A DNA stretch of 64,000 nt from Hydractinia symbiolongicarpus (taxonomy: Eukaryota > Cnidaria > Hydrozoa > Anthoathecata > Hydractiniidae): contig NC_079889.1 in NCBI RefSeq assembly GCF_029227915.1, positions 8,310,001 through 8,374,000 of the forward strand. The letters are read 5' to 3'. This document shows, piece by piece, positions 9,949-20,252 of the stretch; position 1 is the first letter of the stretch, and the number at the start of each line of letters is the position of its first letter. The position numbers and the translations under genes were made by a program. The notes under the pieces were generated by a model. The model did not search any database and was not told the DNA's origin. It saw nothing but the letters and a program-made list of their open reading frames with translations.

Positions 9949-10157
9949 GTCTATTAAACTTTTAAAACTGAAAACAGAAGGCGTGCGTTTGTATATAAAA
10001 TTCTTGTAGTTTATATCATTATTTGCAGTTTTTTTTATTTACGCTAGCTTATGTTGATTTAAAGGGAGCACACTTTAGCCTCCAACTTGTAAAAATATGT
10101 ATTATGTAGCTCAGAAACTCAACTTGTATCAATCACACAGTAAACTCTACCATTACT

Positions 10158-11039
10158 ACTATCATCTACCATCAAGAAACTGTTCTGTTCTTATCCAGTG
10201 TGACCAGTCACATGGTAGAGAAATGCCCCCTGAAACACATGATCATTCGATGCTGCAGTTCAATCAATCCCAACAGGCTGGCCATTAGGGATGAAAGAGA
10301 AGTTTCAAAGTTAAGATTTTCCAAGATGTTAGAAAAGCTAACTTCTTTAGGGCAAGTCACCCCTAAAGTTGCTGATGATGCTAAAGAACAGTTCTCAAAG
10401 CTCATTGATGATGTTGTACCTGAACACCAGGAAAAGTTTCTCTCATTTGAAAAGTTTGATCAAAGGCTAGATACATTCTTTGCCCAGTTTCTAAAAACAA
10501 AAGGTTTTGAGTCTTTATGGAGTATTTTTAAGCTCGTATTCTGCCTGAGTCACGGACAATCTGCTATTGAACGAGGCTTCAAAGCAAATAAAGAATTCAT
10601 TAAAGAGAACCAGTCAGAATGTTCGCTGAAATCATTAAGAATTCTGCACGATCACATGATTGCAAAAGAAGTGCGAGCACACAACATTCCAATTACAAGG
10701 GAATTAGTTAAGTCTGTGAAGTGTGCAAGATCGCGTTATGTTGAAATTAATAATGAAAAGAAGAAGTTAAAAGTGGATTCTGGAAAAGCATTGAAACGAA
10801 AGGTTATTTCAACTGAAATTGAAGAACTGCAAAGGAAAAAACAATTCCTCCCAACCAGTATAAACACTCTCATTAAAGATGCTGATGAAGTGGCATTGAA
10901 AGCACACACAAATGCTGACTTTCAAATCCTTGGACGATCAAACGATTTACGAATGTTAGCCAACACCAAGAAGGAACAATTTGACGAGTTGGTTCAGATG
11001 GAGCAAGCATTAATACTTCGAAAGGATTCCATTGTTTGA
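10158..11039 (+). pseudogene. hAT-like transposase C-terminal fragment
   Basis: An open frame of 279 codons (10200-11039) without a credible ATG at its start. A possible splice acceptor (TTATCCAG) lies just upstream. The middle contains LSHGQSAIERGFKANKEF (about residues 115-132), which resembles the C-terminal dimerisation region of hAT-family transposases. A long charged helical stretch follows (KKKLKVDSGKALKRK). The catalytic RNase H-fold residues are not visible, so this is a 3' fragment or last exon. It abuts the end of the tandem array at 10157. The family call rests on one motif region. Confidence 0.5.
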
Positions 11040-12499
11040 TTGGAAAAGTATTTTGTAGTCTTATGTTGCTATTTTGTTATTGGGGTTAATTTTTGTTTGG
11101 CTAGCTAGTGTTTATTTTAGTTCAGAGATTGAATTCTTATGTTGTTACAGCTTTTAGTTTTAAGCTCAAAGAAATACATGACTTTACTTTATTTGTTGTC
11201 CTGGAATGTTCTGGAATTTTTTATTTTTTTTCAATTTTGTCCTGAAATGTCCTGGATTTTAATTTAAAATGTCCTGGAAAAAAAGGTAAAATGTCCTGCA
11301 ATGTCCTGGAATTTGAAAGTTTTTTTTGAGTGGTCACCATGTAGAGGCTGTACTCCTCTAGAGAAAATGCCTCCAAAAGCACAATTCTCCCTTTTTACAA
11401 GAAATTAATTAAAAATATATATAAAAAAAGAAAAAAGGACACAGCACATTTGAAAATACACTGACACTGAGCACAACAGTAGCTTTATCGATTACTTTTT
11501 AAGTGAAGTGGCTAGATCAAATGGCTTGCGACACATCGCATTTTTGCTAACTTTGTAATCGAGACATTTTCAGGCCACAAATACTTTATAATACAATGTA
11601 ATTAATAAAGGCAGGTTTCCACTTAAAAATAGTAGAATCGATCAACAAAATATTAGAAAGCATTACTTTCGTAATCGATTTGACTACTTTCATTTAAGTG
11701 GAAACCCGCCTTCACTGACACATGTTCTGATAACAGTAAAAGTATTTTTATACATTGATTCCTGGACGCAACAAACATGGAGAAATATTTCTCCAGCAGA
11801 ATTGTTTACATAATTATCAATTGTTATTGTTTTGCCACAACAATTTGTAATGAATTGAAGATAACAAAAAATGCTTAAAATATAAGAACAAAATGAAAAC
11901 AATTTCAGGGTAAACAAGTTAAAAAAATAAGAACAAGAAAAGAGTTTATTTCCTACCCAATACTTTATGAATCTGTTTTTGAAATGGCAGTCTTTTGTTG
12001 AAAGTTAGTACCTTTTTATAACAATACGAGCTTCAAAATTTCCAAAATCCGTTTCAGTGTAGAGGAAAATGAAACATTTAAACACTTGTTTTAAACCTCA
12101 TCACTCTGCCACCAATCTATTGTACAGTGATAATACATTTTAAGATTTAGAATATTGCTTATTCAATTTCTTAAATTGATGATGAGGTAACAAAACAGTT
12201 GGCTGTAATGATAATACTTGTCTAATGACAAACGGTAGTAAAATGTAGAGGTCCAAGAAACTTTTGTATCCTTAGATGAATATTTTTTTGTTTGCGCCTA
12301 AAATAATTTCCGCATTTGATGTTGTTATAACGGTCTTTTCATTTTATTTTCAAAATATTCTATACTATGACGATTTTAAGTCGCTTACCTCCAACCCTTA
12401 AAGTTGCGTTTATTATTTATCGAAAGAATAACTACATTGACAAACGAAAAACAAGCCGTTGTTACAATTCGACATCTAAAAAGCTGAATCAGTGCAGTC
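11040..12499. other. Unassigned AT-rich DNA with short repeats
   Basis: No gene seen. Contains a run of imperfect TGTCCTGGA repeats (about 11198-11312), a scrap of LINE 3' end (about 11340-11450) recognisable by its TACTCCTCTAGAGAA block, and a small MITE (11608-11713). The remainder has no feature I can support. Confidence 0.5.
11608..11713. mobile_element. Short palindromic MITE-like element
   Basis: The ends are inverted copies of a GGTTTCCACTTAA-containing arm of about 35 nt, with matched AATCGAT near the centre. About 106 bp with no coding capacity. No clear target duplication. Confidence 0.55.
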
Positions 12500-13083
12500 A
12501 ATGGTGAAGTATAGCGTTTAATTCGCAATCTGAAGAAGGTCGTTCAGACGGCGATAGCAGAAGCTAAAGACTGGCGTGTTGTAATGCAAAACTTTTTGCT
12601 TAATTATCGCAACACGCCACCACAGGATACACGCCAGCTGAACTGTTATTCAATAGGACACTCAAGGACAAACTGCCCAGTCCCAGTGAATGCAATGGAA
12701 AAAAAAGTCAACCAGATATTCGTGGAGATACTACAAAAAAGACGCAAGCGAAGATCTTAATGGACAAATCCAGACGTGCCACACCGCACCAAACCAAGCT
12801 TGGCGAAACAGATTTGGCGACCAACAGCTGGAAACACAAAAATAAGTACACCAGTTGCTAAGACCCAAGACCTTTCGTCGTCACTGGGGTAAAAGGGATG
12901 GCTATATTGCTAAAACCAGATGGCAAGGATACACTAAGAAACTCTGGACAGTTTAAGATGTATCACACACCACGATTCACTATACAAAATCGTGCAAACC
13001 AAATGACAAGCTCTGAGGATAGCGACTGCGACTTCGAACTAGAGCCACCATCAATCGACAATGATATACAGTTACAACGCTGA
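12500..13083 (+). pseudogene. Ty3/gypsy integrase C-terminal remnant
   Basis: Broken frames show the end of a gypsy integrase: a core stretch with NYRNTP, then a LLFNRTLKDKLPS-like segment, then a GPY-type C-terminal module (RPFVVTGVKG..., with ILLKPDGKD, 12898-13083). Several stops and shifts interrupt it. The family is recognised from these motifs only. Confidence 0.7.
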
Positions 13084-13615
13084 TACTGACAGTGCGCAAC
13101 GGTAGCATACAACGAATATGATACAGAGAAAGCAACGATAAGCCCGATGACGAGGCAAAGACTGACAACGAAATAAAAAAACGAACTTGAAAAAACCCAC
13201 AAAGACTTGATGACTCCGTGATGGACTAATAACGGTAATGGAACGCTGAAAGTTTATTAACGTTCACGGACAATTATCTGTGTTGATGAAAAGGGATGTT
13301 GTGTTTCGTGAGTATCGTCTGTCCCGGTAGCTGGTCCACCATTTTATGTCTATGTCGTCTGCCGTCATAGAGATAGATAAAATGGCGTCCGAAATAGTGT
13401 GGTACGTCTCTCGTTCAGATACAACATTTGGCGCTGCGGGTAGTTAGAATATTGCTTTATTATATTAAGTATTGTTTTAACTCTCTCTTTTTTTTGTGAT
13501 AAGGCAATTTTGTGCCTTCTTTTTTGCTCCGGCCATTTTTGTATAAATTACAAGTTATTTTAATTAACATTTATATAACGGCAAAATATACCTATAATTT
13601 AACCTTTCCATCTCT
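13084..13615. other. Non-coding DNA, possible gypsy LTR remnant
   Basis: No gene. An imperfect inverted repeat around CCATTTTAT (about 13340-13385) and a TGTTG-starting AT-rich stretch downstream of the integrase remnant could be a decayed LTR. I cannot delimit it. Confidence 0.3.
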
Positions 13616-14131
13616 GTAGACCACAAACCCCTCCTCAAGCTGTTTGGCAACAAGTCTTTGGCAAACATACCAAACAACCGCCTGCGCAATCTTAAAGACA
13701 AAACTCCACCATATCGCTTCGAGATGACTCATAACCAAGGAATAAATCACAAGGCTCCTGACATAGTTTCCCGCCACCCCATTGGCAGCCGCATACCCAC
13801 AAAAATGCACTTATCCGATAATGTTGCCACCACCACGGACAATACGCCGTAAATTCCCGACAGAATACAACATACAATCTACGCCAATTCTGTAAGCATT
13901 GATACCGGGATAAAACTGTCAGCCATATCGGCTCTGCACACATTACGATACGTAAAATGGGATAAGGTTCGTATTGCTACTAACGTGACTCAGACATGAG
14001 AAAGCTAGCCGGAATGATAGAATCAGGTATCCCTGCTGTTAGTAAATACCTACCAAAGCCATTACAACAATTCTACCAATATCGCGATCACCTGTCTACT
14101 CTCAATGACGTACCTGTTTACAAGGAGAGAA
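13616..14131 (+). pseudogene. Ty3/gypsy RNase H to integrase N-terminus remnant
   Basis: Opens with DHKPLLKLFG, the last RNase H block of gypsy pol, followed by an APDIVSRHP tether motif and, after a stop, an integrase N-terminal region (FYQYRDHLSTLND). The order is normal for Ty3/gypsy. It stops at 14131, next to the Harbinger insertion and the 3' end of a LINE. It belongs to the same broad family as the copy at 26143-29530. Confidence 0.75.
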
Positions 14132-14707
14132 AATAGCGACCTTAGGCAAAGACGACGGGGACTTCTCAAGAACGGCATTTTAGCAAATTACGTCATTTTT
14201 GTAAGACTACGCATGCTCAGAATAAGGCGATTACCCTTATTGCTCCGTCCTGTTCAAGTTGAGCACCTCAAACACAAGCTTTTGACGTAGTGAGGAAAAC
14301 GTCAACAAAAAAAATAAAATGGCTGATGAAAACGTTGCCACTACTGGTAAAAAAAAGTTAAGAGATCATGTCTCGTAACATACTACAGGCCCCCTTCCTG
14401 TTCTCCTGATAATTTTTCGATGTTTGCTATCAATAAGCTAGGATTTAGCGAGGTGAGCCAGCAAACATGTCTGTTCCGGAGCTAGCTAGCACAGAGAAAC
14501 CTCTTTCCAGAAAGCCTCTCAATGGTTGTTCCCCTCTAAAACATGGTCCTCTTCTTATGAGATTTTAGCTAGCTAGCGATAAACACACTATTTTGTTCAA
14601 ACAAAAACAATAAAATTGTGACCTTGCTTTCTCTCTTTTTTTGCAAAATATAAACAAATTTATTCCCTTTTAGACCTGTCATGGTTTGGAGTTAATCCAA
14701 GGATGAA

Positions 14708-15312
14708 TTGTTATGCAGAGAAATTCTTTTATATGAACCTTTTCAATATAAAGAAAGAACCAGAGAACGAGGCAATAGCTGGAAGATGATTGCAGAAAGT
14801 CTTAATTCTGTGAAGGAACATGTCTTTCGAGTAGATTTACGAGCTGTGCGTGAAAGATTCAATGTAATAAAAACTAATTATGAGAAGAAGAATCGTGAAG
14901 AGGAAGCTGCAAGTGGTATCAGTCCTGAAGAAACAGAACTTGATGCAGCAATACGAGACATAGCTGAACGAATGAAAGAGTTTAATATTCAGTTTTCACA
15001 ACAAAGTGAAAAAAAGGCTGAAAAAACAGAAAAGGTGAGGATGACGATTGTGGCAAAGTTAAACGGCGAAGCTCTGGTTCTGATACCGTGCAGTTTCTTC
15101 GAGAAAAAGCTGAATCAGACCGTGACGTTAAGTTACAAGAGTTGGAGGTTCGAAAGAAGGAACATCAACTGCAACTAGCGCAGCATAATGCTATATCTAG
15201 TCAACAAACTGAAATGTTTAAAATTATGATGGATCAGCAGCAAAAACAACAGGAACAAACACAGCAATTTATGTTGTTGATAGCACAAATGATGAACACC
15301 AAAAATAATTAA
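14708..15312 (+). pseudogene. Harbinger Myb/SANT-like DNA-binding protein, frameshifted
   Basis: The first part (14708 to about 15100) contains a trihelix/Myb-like segment (YKERTRERGNSWKMIAESLN, then RAVRERFNVIKTNY), as in the accessory protein that brings the Harbinger nuclease to its ends and to the nucleus. The frame changes near 15090 and continues in a Q- and K-rich coiled coil (15088-15312, ending MNTKNN). One indel separates the halves, so the gene is probably inactive unless spliced there. A true start may lie slightly upstream. Confidence 0.7.
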
Positions 15313-15630
15313 TATAATGACCTAATTTATGCAGTTAGTTGATGTTTTGTGGTAATGTGCAGAATACTGCTCCTTGTTTCGTTTTGTTTTTTGCAATTTC
15401 GGGGTTTTATTTACAATGAATTAATACATGCTGTTCAAAATTCTTTTGGGTTTGTTATGACAATATATTTTGTTATGAAGGTTTGTTATGAGAATATATT
15501 GAGCTAAAAACTATATATTTAAGCTATATATATATATATATACATTTTTATATTTTATTATATATTACACGACTTGTGAATTTACTTTGTATAAGTTGAC
15601 TGACATACATTTATTTTTTATTTTATTGTT

Positions 15631-16704
15631 TTACTGTATATACTCCTCCAGAATTGGCGGCTCTAATTCGAAGAAGGACGATGTTTGTGAACCATATAGA
15701 CAAGTGCGAACATTGGTCAGTAATGCACAAACAATGTACATTTTACCAACTGCACTAAGTTGCACTTTTAAATTCTTTTTAAAATCAAGAAAAGCAAAAT
15801 AATTTAAAATTTCACCGAACACCCATTCTACGGCTACCCTAACTTTACTCATGCTCTTGTTGTAATTTACTTTTTGTGGAGTTAAGTGTCCTCTAAATGG
15901 TGCTTGCAAATGACTTCGTAGTGGATAGGCAGGGTCACCGTAGATACACAGTGGTTGTCCATAAAGTGTGTTGGAGTACTGTTGAAGGTCTCCCAGGAGA
16001 TTTGAGGCTGCTAACATCCCGCTATCGTGCCTTTTTCCTTCCATTGGTCCAAATAAATTTGCTATAAGACCATTTGGGGCTACGACGGATTGAAAATTGA
16101 GTGCATGAACTCGTTTGTGTCCATTGTATAACGCACATTGGTTTTCGCCAGGCCTACATACTGGCCGGACTGTCCCATCCACAAATCCCCAACAATTTTG
16201 TAAGGCAGCACCTTTATCATGGACTACTTGAGCGTGGCGTTCTAATTCTGGCTGTGAGAGCCATGACTGGTTAAAACTGCGTAACAGATGTCCATATTCT
16301 GAGTAGATGAAGTTTAGCATGTAATTGGTCATCATGCAAATTTCAGGAACTGGCCTTCCGAATCTACTTATCATATCAGAGTATCTGCATGGGTATGCAA
16401 ACCTTTTCAGTAGTGCACAAAAAGACTCGATTCCTTTGAAAACAGAACGATTGGAACAGGTAATACGTTCTGAAATCTGAAAAACTTGGGCTAGCCTGTA
16501 GATGTCAGAACGATCAAAACGAAATTCTGATTTGCATTCCGCATCAGTCATCAAATCCAAGTCAAATGTATTGTGCTTCCAATATGGAAAATCTAAATTT
16601 TTGCTAGTGTTAATATCGAAAAGTAAAGCAAATTCATCATCTTTAATCATATTTTGGTTATAGGCGACCAGGAGCACATTCCTCGTGTCACGAAAGGTAG
16701 CCAT
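15631..16704 (-). CDS. PIF/Harbinger transposase (DDE nuclease)
   Basis: 357 residues, open from ATG to stop. The DDE triad is visible: D176 in GFVDGTVRPV, D257 in IYGDPAYPL, E293 in VRVAVEWVFG. The RPGENQ..YNGHKR..HALNFQ block (185-205) between the first two acids is typical of this superfamily. It catalyses excision and insertion with 3-bp duplications, matching the AAT flanks. The frame is intact, but the Myb-like partner is frameshifted, so this copy probably depends on another for movement. Confidence 0.9.
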   Translation of the reverse strand: MATFRDTRNVLLVAYNQNMIKDDEFALLFDINTSKNLDFPYWKHNTFDLDLMTDAECKSEFRFDRSDIYRLAQVFQISERITCSNRSVFKGIESFCALLKRFAYPCRYSDMISRFGRPVPEICMMTNYMLNFIYSEYGHLLRSFNQSWLSQPELERHAQVVHDKGAALQNCWGFVDGTVRPVCRPGENQCALYNGHKRVHALNFQSVVAPNGLIANLFGPMEGKRHDSGMLAASNLLGDLQQYSNTLYGQPLCIYGDPAYPLRSHLQAPFRGHLTPQKVNYNKSMSKVRVAVEWVFGEILNYFAFLDFKKNLKVQLSAVGKMYIVCALLTNVRTCLYGSQTSSFFELEPPILEEYIQ

Positions 16705-17214
16705 ATTTGTTTACATGTTTTCCCGCCGTCCAAAGTTTACATTTTTGCTTAATACGGATTTCAAGACGGGACCCCAAACGTACTCGATCAAATCCCTTTC
16801 CATGAAATCCCGTCCTGATTGCCGCACCGTCGTCTTTGCTTAAGGTCGCTAATAATTTACAAAGAGGTGGCAAGCCACCGCAATGATAAACTCAACCTGT
16901 TAGGTCTTTGGAAACAAGCTAAAGGTTGTACTCCTCTAGAGAATATGCCTCTAAAAGCACAATTCTCCCTTTTTACAAGCAATTAAAAAAATATATAAAA
17001 AAAAATAAAAAGGACACAACACATTTGAAAAGATTAACAGAACTTTAACCAAGGGCAGGTAGGTTTCGACCCATATTTCTGAACCTAAGTACCCTGGATG
17101 TCTAGCTGGGTCACCTCGAAGAGGTCCGCGGACGGTCTTCAGCAGAAACTAGACATCCCTATCTTCCTAAAATTAACATTGACCCCTTTCTGTTCAACTG
17201 TGCTATTCTTTGTT

Positions 17215-17460
17215 TTTAACTCAGGTAATAAGTGGAGTCGTTACTCTCCAAAGACAAGATCATGTTTGATCAAACACCCCTGCTAATATTTTTTTCATTT
17301 TTTATTTATTTTATTTCTTTTTAACTAGGGTAATAAGTGGAGTCGTCACTCTCCAAAGACAAGACAACCCCCTTGCTAACTTAATTTTTATTTGATTTTG
17401 TTTTATTTTTGACTGGGGTAATAAGTGAAGTCGTCACTCTCCAAAGACAAGACTGAGTGT
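17215..17460 (-). repeat. LINE 3' UTR tandem units
   Basis: Three copies of a block containing GGTAATAAGTGGAGTCG and CTCTCCAAAGACAAGA, spaced about 95-115 bp apart with T-rich linkers. The same units occur at about 19010-19250, once at 21727-21790, and in inverse orientation at 58610-58750. A second shared block, GTCCGCGGACGGTC, occurs at about 17125, 17515 and 18915. Confidence 0.75.
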
Positions 17461-17541
17461 AGTCAAGCTGACTCATTCCGGTTAAAATGGATGTCTAGCT
17501 GGGTCACCTCGAAGAGGTCCGCGGACGGTCTTCAGCAGAAA

Positions 17542-18660
17542 CTAGCAGGAAATTACTGCTCTATCGTTGCAATGTATCCACCTGTGTACCATTTGGTCGA
17601 AGGCTATGGTTGTGTAGTGACCATCACTTAAGTTGCCGCAATGGTTGATAATAGCCCTTAATTGAAATTTTTTACGAAATTTCACTTCTCCATCTACGGT
17701 TAAAGGTATGGAAATGGTACCAGGGTAAGCAGTAATACGAGAGACAATTTTTGACACAAGGCCGTTGGCACTGGCAAAACGTTTTAGCTGTAAAATGAGA
17801 TGGGAACCGCACGACACTACCTCTTTTTCAACTAGAGCAGTTTGATGAGCGTTGCAAACATGACAAATAATTGCGCCTGATTTTGAAGGTCTAAAGCCCA
17901 TTCCAGCCCAATGAAGGGCTGTTACACAACGATCCAACAAGTTCTGAGTTTGAGGGACACTTGAAGACATTAAAAATATGTCATCCATAAAGGCCTTAAC
18001 CGGAGGATGGTCTGAATCGCCAGGCGGAACATAACTTTTTAACTCTTCTTCGGCGCACACATATTCAATGATGACATTTATAGCTGCCAAAAATAGTATG
18101 ATTGATAAGGTACATCCAATAAAAATACCTCTAAAGTGTTGGTGCCAGCTGGATGAGGCTGTAAAAGAGAATGACTTGCTCCAGAGGCCCCCATAGTAGG
18201 CGTTAATAAGCTTTATCCAAGACTCTGAAACACCATAGCGACGAAGGGCCATGAAAATGAGTTTATGCGGTATAGTGGGATACGCATTCGCCACATCAAG
18301 CCATATTGCAGATAGTGCATTTTTTCTAGACTTGGCGTTTCTCAGAGCAGCCCAGACAAGAGACATATTATGCTCCTAGCAACCAGGAACTTTTTCCATA
18401 TATCCTTTTTGAATGGATATGTTAATAAAGTGGTTTTTCTGAATGATGTGGTTTTCTAGGCGCTTTGACACAAGACTGAAAAAAAGTTTTCCTTCCACAT
18501 TGAGGAGAGCTATTGGCCGAAAGTCCTTAATGGATGATGGAGATGGAGGCTTGTTTTTAGGGATATAAACTTCTGAAGCGACCCTCCACTGAACAGGAAT
18601 TGAGGAATTCTTTAAACAAGATTGGAAAAGGTTGAAAAGAAAGAACGCAATTTGAGGAAA
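17542..18660 (-). pseudogene. LINE polyprotein fragment: reverse transcriptase fused to USP C-terminus
   Basis: RT motifs in order: WRVASEVYIPK and FRPIALLNVEGK near the 5' end, AIWLDVANAYPTIPH (palm motif A, catalytic D), GCTLSIILFLAA (motif B) and FMDDIFLM (motif C, with FMDD in place of YADD). After SKSGAI the sequence jumps to FCHVCN-like zinc-ribbon cysteines and the USP His box (GHYTTIAFDQ), ending RAVISC. A TAG at 18376-18378 lies in frame between motifs. The direct RT-USP joint is a deletion product, since the + copy at 53165-58513 has an endonuclease region between the two. Confidence 0.8.
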
Positions 18661-19291
18661 GAAGAGAAAATAATTTACAAAGAGGTGGCAAGCCACCGCA
18701 ATGATGAACTCAACCTGTTAGGTCTTTGGAAACAAGCTAGAGGTTGTACTCCTCTAGAGAATATGCCTCTAAAAGCAAAAAAAAAAATAAAAATAAAAAG
18801 GAAACAACACATTTAAAAAGATGAACAGAACTTTAACCAAGGGCAGGTAGGTTTCGACCCATATTTCTGGACCTAAGTACCCTGGATGTCTAGCTGGGTC
18901 ACCTCGAAGAGGTCCGCGGACGGTCATCAGCAGAAACTAAACATCCCTATCTTCTTAAAATTAACTTTGACCACTTTTTGTTTAACTGTGCTATTCTTTG
19001 TTTTTAACTTAGGTAATAAGTGGAGTCGTTACTCTCCAAAGACAAGATCATGTGTGATCAACCCCCCCTGCTAATATTTTTTTTATTTTTTTATTTTTGT
19101 AACTGGGGTAATAAGTGGAGTCGTCACTCTCCAAAGACAAGACCTAGTATGATGAAACCCCCTTGCTAACTTAATTTTTTTTTTGATTTTGTTTTATTTT
19201 TGACTGGGGTAACAAGTGGAGTCGTCACTCTCCAAAGACAAGACTGAGTGTAGTCAAGCCCCCTTGCTGACTCATTCCAGTTAAAATATTC

Positions 19292-20167
19292 TTATCTCAG
19301 CTCTTCTAAAACGAAAACATATGACTCGTGACTGTTAATAAGGTGGTCATCACAGAAAATTACTGCTCTATCGTTGCAATGTATCCACCTGTGTACCATT
19401 TGGTCGAAGGCTATGGTTGTGTAGTGACCATTACTTAAGTTGCCGCAATGGTTGATAATAGCCCTTAATTGAAATTTTTTACGAAATTTCACTTCTCCAT
19501 CTACGGTTAAAGGTATGGAAATGGTACCAGGGTAAGCAGTAATACGAGAGACAATTTTTGACACAAGGCCGTTGGCACTGGCAGAACGTTTTAACTGTAA
19601 AATGAGATGGGAACCGCACGACACTACCTCTTTTTCAACTAGAGCAGTTTGATGAGCGTTGCAAACATGGCAGAAGTAGGCATTGGTGTCTGACAACTCT
19701 TCGCTCTCGAAAAAATTATCTAAGGAAGATTGTAACGGATGGATGCATGATGCTATAACTTCTGAAGAGCTGGTAATATGACATGAATTGCAAGTGGTTG
19801 ATGTCTTGATGCCAATAGTAAAAAGACTTCCAAGAAATGGGAAGTCTAATGACAGACCAGGTAGGAGATATTCAAGAACCTCGGGGACGTCGTGCTGAGC
19901 AAAGATTTTAAATGCACTTCCCTTCGCAGCTGAGATATGATGTTTCATAGCACGCAAAAAATGGGAGGGATCAACTGGACTTCTAGAAACAGCCAAACTT
20001 TGAAGAACACCTACAAATGCTTCGCCTAACTTTGAGGTTGTTTTGCTGACAGAAATGGCTTCTTTAACTTTTGGAAGGTTATAAAAACATTGTAAGATGG
20101 AGTTTGCATAACATGTGTTTCCCAAGTTTATGAGACCGCTATTCCTAAAATCAGGGTTAGATGGCAA
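19292..20167 (-). CDS. Ubiquitin-specific protease (USP, C19) domain of a LINE polyprotein
   Basis: 291 residues from an internal Met; the frame is open further upstream. Cys box NLGNTCYANSILQCFY with C19, zinc-ribbon pairs C126/C129 and C166/C169, His box GHYTTIAFDQ with H248, and D266 in HCNDRAV. All three catalytic residues and the four zinc ligands are present, so the domain looks competent. USPs cleave ubiquitin from proteins. Here it lies in the same orientation as LINE sequence and is followed by the LINE 3' UTR. The + copy at 57541-58513 shows it continues the polyprotein frame after the endonuclease. A stand-alone host USP gene is less likely because three copies share LINE flanks. 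Confidence 0.85.
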   Translation of the reverse strand: MPSNPDFRNSGLINLGNTCYANSILQCFYNLPKVKEAISVSKTTSKLGEAFVGVLQSLAVSRSPVDPSHFLRAMKHHISAAKGSAFKIFAQHDVPEVLEYLLPGLSLDFPFLGSLFTIGIKTSTTCNSCHITSSSEVIASCIHPLQSSLDNFFESEELSDTNAYFCHVCNAHQTALVEKEVVSCGSHLILQLKRSASANGLVSKIVSRITAYPGTISIPLTVDGEVKFRKKFQLRAIINHCGNLSNGHYTTIAFDQMVHRWIHCNDRAVIFCDDHLINSHESYVFVLEELR

Positions 20168-20252
20168 TGCGACTGCTGTTTTGGATGACCTTGTAGCAAG
20201 TTGTTCGGGTTTTTTGATTTTACAAGATTTTGTGTGATTTGAGGAAGATTTC

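Larger units (their letters stand above)
1..10157. repeat. Head-to-tail tandem array of a Rep + Tc1-transposase element
   Basis: A unit of 3,964 bp (copy 1 to 2) and 3,967 bp (copy 2 to 3) is repeated in the same orientation with only a handful of differences over several kilobases. The 3-bp length difference is a deletion just before the copy 1 rep start (near 2018). The window opens inside a transposase gene, so the array continues to the left. Homology ends at 10157, 209 bp upstream of the copy 3 rep start, in mid-unit. Each unit reads: iteron block, rep (-), central spacer, transposase (+), iteron block. Near-identity means recent amplification. Scattered private substitutions (positions 12, 779, 9373, 9768) argue that the copies are real and not one sequence assembled repeatedly. 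Confidence 0.95.
14135..16850. mobile_element. PIF/Harbinger DNA transposon, 3-bp target duplication
   Basis: Terminal inverted repeats of 24 bp (AGCGACCTTAGGCAAAGACG at the left end, one mismatch) are flanked by AAT at 14132-14134 and 16851-16853. Related LINE 3' ends at 18650-18690 and, inverted, about 52200-52235 show GAAAATAATTTAC uninterrupted, which supports the insertion point. Two convergent genes lie inside: a Myb-like protein on + and a DDE nuclease on -. This two-gene plan is standard for Harbinger. A TA-rich microsatellite (about 15525-15545) separates the 3' ends. Confidence 0.9.
16854..18660 (-). mobile_element. RLE-class LINE, truncated copy B (RT joined to USP tail)
   Basis: Reading from 18660 to 16854: an RT fragment, then the second half of a USP domain, then a 3' UTR with several GGTAATAAGTGGAGTCG units, ending in AATTTACAAAGAGG. 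The 5' end stops at 18660, exactly where the 3' end of copy A begins, so one copy inserted beside or into the other. RT and USP are joined by an internal deletion that removes the RT C-terminus, the endonuclease and the USP N-terminus. Confidence 0.8.

Noticed and set aside
1-10157. Array as a pure assembly artefact
   Set aside because: Private substitutions, a 3-bp deletion and different stop codons distinguish the copies. Read-level proof is still lacking.
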